Assembly: GCF_014193375.1 (NCBI RefSeq)
Contig: NZ_JACHZF010000001.1
Span: 108,792-172,791 of the forward strand
Origin: Halomonas campaniensis
GTDB taxonomy: Bacteria; Pseudomonadota; Gammaproteobacteria; Pseudomonadales; Halomonadaceae
Length of the DNA: 64,000 nucleotides
Direction of reading: 5' to 3'
In this document: positions 62,178 to 64,000 of the stretch, in pieces
Layout: each line of letters starts with the position of its first letter
How positions within the stretch are numbered: position 1 is the first letter of the stretch
The notes under the pieces: model-generated
Database searches by the model: none
Told to the model about the DNA's origin: nothing
Seen by the model: the letters and a program-made list of their open reading frames with translations, nothing else
Translations under genes and position numbers: made by a program

Positions 62178-64000
62178 TTATTCCTTTTCCTTAATTCTGA
62201 CTGCAACAAAGGAGAAAAGCAAAGCTTCACTAGAAGAAACAAAGCCATCTCTAGTCCTCAGCCTTGGAGCCTTCATTCCATGTTTATATGAAACTCTGAC
62301 TGAAATAAGCTTACCAGTTGGGCTGGCCGCCAACCACTCCTCGCCATCTCCAAGCTGATTAAGAGTGCAAGAGACTTTTCTTATCCAGATTTGATCGTCA
62401 TGGGTTAAAATTTCACCTTCATTATATTTTTTAAGCTCATCTATTGTTACAACATCTTCTTTAGCTTTGTAAACTTCACTAGACACTCCAGAGGGCGCAC
62501 TTTCATCAACTTCTTCAACAATAAATATATCGTCATTTAACAAATTAGCCCTTACCCAGACCATTCGTCTAGATAAGTTAAAAGAATCGACACGACGTAT
62601 TTTTTTTAGACCTTTCTCAGCAGCCAGAACATGTGCATTTCCTAGAGCATTTCGCTCACTCGGGATTCCGCTCCATAAGGGATGAACAACTACATTCAAG
62701 ACTCCGCTCTGAGTCCACCCATGGACAGTATCTTCGTGTACAACTGAATCAGCAGGAAAGCCATTGTGGACCCACGCATCAACAAGCTTACCAGCCCGTG
62801 AAAGCCAGTTACCATCCCTTCCGATCGGCAAAAGGCGACCATCGGCTACATTGTCCAAACCTGGCTTAAAGCCTTCGTCTAGCATCGAAGCCAATAGCTC
62901 AATGCCTAACTCCCAATCCAAAAGCCCATGGACCTGACGGTTTCGAAATCCTCGAAGCAGAAGATCCGGACTCCGCCATTCGTTCCCGGTTTCTAGGGAT
63001 AGCTTGATTTCCTCACGTATCATCTTGCCCATCCGCGGAGTGGCGCCTTTTCCGAACAAGCAGCCTCTCAATAGCGAATCAAACTGTTCTCTTGCACTAT
63101 CCACCAAGCCAGCGCCATTCGGATGAGCATCGGCTAAGTATAGCTCCCCACCACCTTTTACTTTATCCGTGACTGCATGGACAGACGCAATTTCAATGTC
63201 TAAAGAATCCACGTCAAGTTCTAGGGCAATGGCTCGCTGCAGGATAGTAGCTGCCGAATACCAAGCAGCCCGGCGTCGAGCAAGTCGTGCTTCATTTGTT
63301 CCTTCAAAATACGTTATTCCGTCGCCATCCAACATACGGATTGCAAGTATGTCTGTTGTTTTTGCCGATGTAAGTGCAACCCTAAACTCAGGATTATCTT
63401 CATCAGCGCACCAGATAGAATTAGCCTCAACATACATTTCATGAAGGCGTTTATTGTCGCGAAAGCCAAAATAATCACCGGAATTGGTATTGGTGCGAAA
63501 AACCGGGGCCTGCCTCTCTAACTTCACATGAGCATTGCAAGCCTTTTCATAACCCTCCGAACTGAGCATTGGGCTTGATATATCCGTAGAGCCAGACCGT
63601 CCTCTACTTTCACCTCCCCCCAATGCCGGTCGGGATATTTTCATATCCGTGGCGAACGCACGCGGCGCGACAGCCATGAATGGTCTTGCACCTAAAATGC
63701 CACAGTTCGGACACTCAACACCCTGTGGGGGTTCTAACAGCCAGTTAGGATTCCAAACACCTTTTTTACTCTTAAATCCGTGTAGTTCACCTATAGGAAC
63801 AACTTCGATGTTTAACTGCCGGCAGGCTACACACCGAATATGTATATAGGCCGCTCCAATAGGTGCCCCTAACACTCTCCAGCCATAACCCCCGGGCTTG
63901 CTCAAAATGGGGGCTACTATATATTTGGGAATCAAGCGGCGCTTATCCCAAGTCCGCTCTGCTCCTGGAGCAAAGTCAGCGATCGCTTGGTCAGCCGGTC
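62178..64000 (-). CDS. DUF1998-type protein, C-terminal part (runs off the window)
   Basis: At least 606 residues are visible. The frame is open to the edge: upstream of the TTG at 63935 it reads ADQAIADFAPGAERTWDKRRL without a stop, so the true start is outside. A zinc-binding set CVAC…CPNC lies near residues 34-79 from that TTG, followed by the AFATDM strand. The middle/C-terminal part with LADAHPNGAGLVDSAREQFDSLL fits the DUF1998 domain, where an LxD-x-x-P-x-GAG motif is common. DUF1998 occurs in DISARM DrmB, in Druantia DruE and in MrfA-like helicases. The DFAPG segment just before suggests a helicase-type N-terminus outside. Strongly AT-rich, cotranscribed with the NERD gene. Confidence 0.72.
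   Translation of the reverse strand, partial: PADQAIADFAPGAERTWDKRRLIPKYIVAPILSKPGGYGWRVLGAPIGAAYIHIRCVACRQLNIEVVPIGELHGFKSKKGVWNPNWLLEPPQGVECPNCGILGARPFMAVAPRAFATDMKISRPALGGGESRGRSGSTDISSPMLSSEGYEKACNAHVKLERQAPVFRTNTNSGDYFGFRDNKRLHEMYVEANSIWCADEDNPEFRVALTSAKTTDILAIRMLDGDGITYFEGTNEARLARRRAAWYSAATILQRAIALELDVDSLDIEIASVHAVTDKVKGGGELYLADAHPNGAGLVDSAREQFDSLLRGCLFGKGATPRMGKMIREEIKLSLETGNEWRSPDLLLRGFRNRQVHGLLDWELGIELLASMLDEGFKPGLDNVADGRLLPIGRDGNWLSRAGKLVDAWVHNGFPADSVVHEDTVHGWTQSGVLNVVVHPLWSGIPSERNALGNAHVLAAEKGLKKIRRVDSFNLSRRMVWVRANLLNDDIFIVEEVDESAPSGVSSEVYKAKEDVVTIDELKKYNEGEILTHDDQIWIRKVSCTLNQLGDGEEWLAASPTGKLISVRVSYKHGMKAPRLRTRDGFVSSSEALLFSFVAVRIKEKE

Noticed and set aside
62178..63935. Complete DUF1998 gene starting at the TTG at 63935
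   Set aside because: The same frame is open to the window edge with family-like residues upstream, so it is annotated as partial.
58752..64000. Firm naming of the island as DISARM or Druantia
   Set aside because: Required core genes are not visible in the window, and the NERD gene is atypical. Only resemblance is claimed.

Overview
The window is GC-rich gammaproteobacterial chromosome. It looks like Halomonadaceae (Halomonas or a close relative): fxsA–groES–groEL synteny, many TRAP and oligopeptide-type ABC transporters, a Na+/H+ antiporter, a leucine/isovalerate (liu) operon with a LiuR-type box, and very dense coding with many ATGA stop/start overlaps. The genus is an inference. The first ~130 bases are runs of C and G that look like a contig-end artefact.

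Layout. 0.1–5 kb: SDR reductase, fxsA, a heat-shock promoter, groES-groEL with a good terminator, and trmJ. 5–7.8 kb: a Na+/H+ antiporter and a membrane DUF4105 protein. 7.8–19.3 kb: one minus-strand array with two complete TRAP transporters, an AraC regulator, two HDAC-fold amidohydrolases (one close to acetylpolyamine amidohydrolase), RidA, an ornithine-cyclodeaminase-family enzyme and a branched-chain-type aminotransferase. This reads as uptake and breakdown of an N-acylated amine or amino acid. 19.5–23.5 kb: SDR, LysR, and a CaiB/BaiF CoA-transferase with an HMG-CoA-lyase-like enzyme. 23.6–33.5 kb: GntR facing a peptide/nickel-type ABC transporter with a fused double ATPase, then an FAD oxidoreductase, a DMT exporter, a GNAT and an aminotransferase. 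33.6–38 kb: two sister small lipoproteins, an MFS transporter with a tiny membrane protein, a CMD-family protein, and a CysK–glutaredoxin fusion. 38–44 kb: a SARP-like regulator, a double DUF4242 protein, OsmC, a flavin monooxygenase and a lipoprotein hydrolase. 44–47.5 kb: a tungstate-type ABC system and its regulator. 47.6–51.6 kb: idi plus squalene/phytoene synthase, and LysR facing an SbtA-type bicarbonate permease. 51.7–58.7 kb: liuABCDE, the full route from isovaleryl-CoA to acetoacetate plus acetyl-CoA.

From ~58.75 kb the base composition changes abruptly to AT-rich and codon use changes with it. This end is a probable horizontally acquired defence island on the minus strand: a large protein with a C-terminal DUF1998-like region (truncated by the window edge), a NERD-nuclease/SF1-helicase-like protein, and a C5-cytosine DNA methyltransferase, with an IS3-type transposase remnant between the last two. 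It resembles DISARM class 2 and Druantia type II in gene content, but the NERD–helicase partner does not match the canonical sets as I know them. It is the most interesting part of the window.

A recurring regulatory pattern is a long perfect GC hairpin just after the substrate-binding-protein gene in all three transporter operons where that gene comes first (14.25, 18.23 and 26.03 kb). No tRNA, rRNA or CRISPR array was seen.
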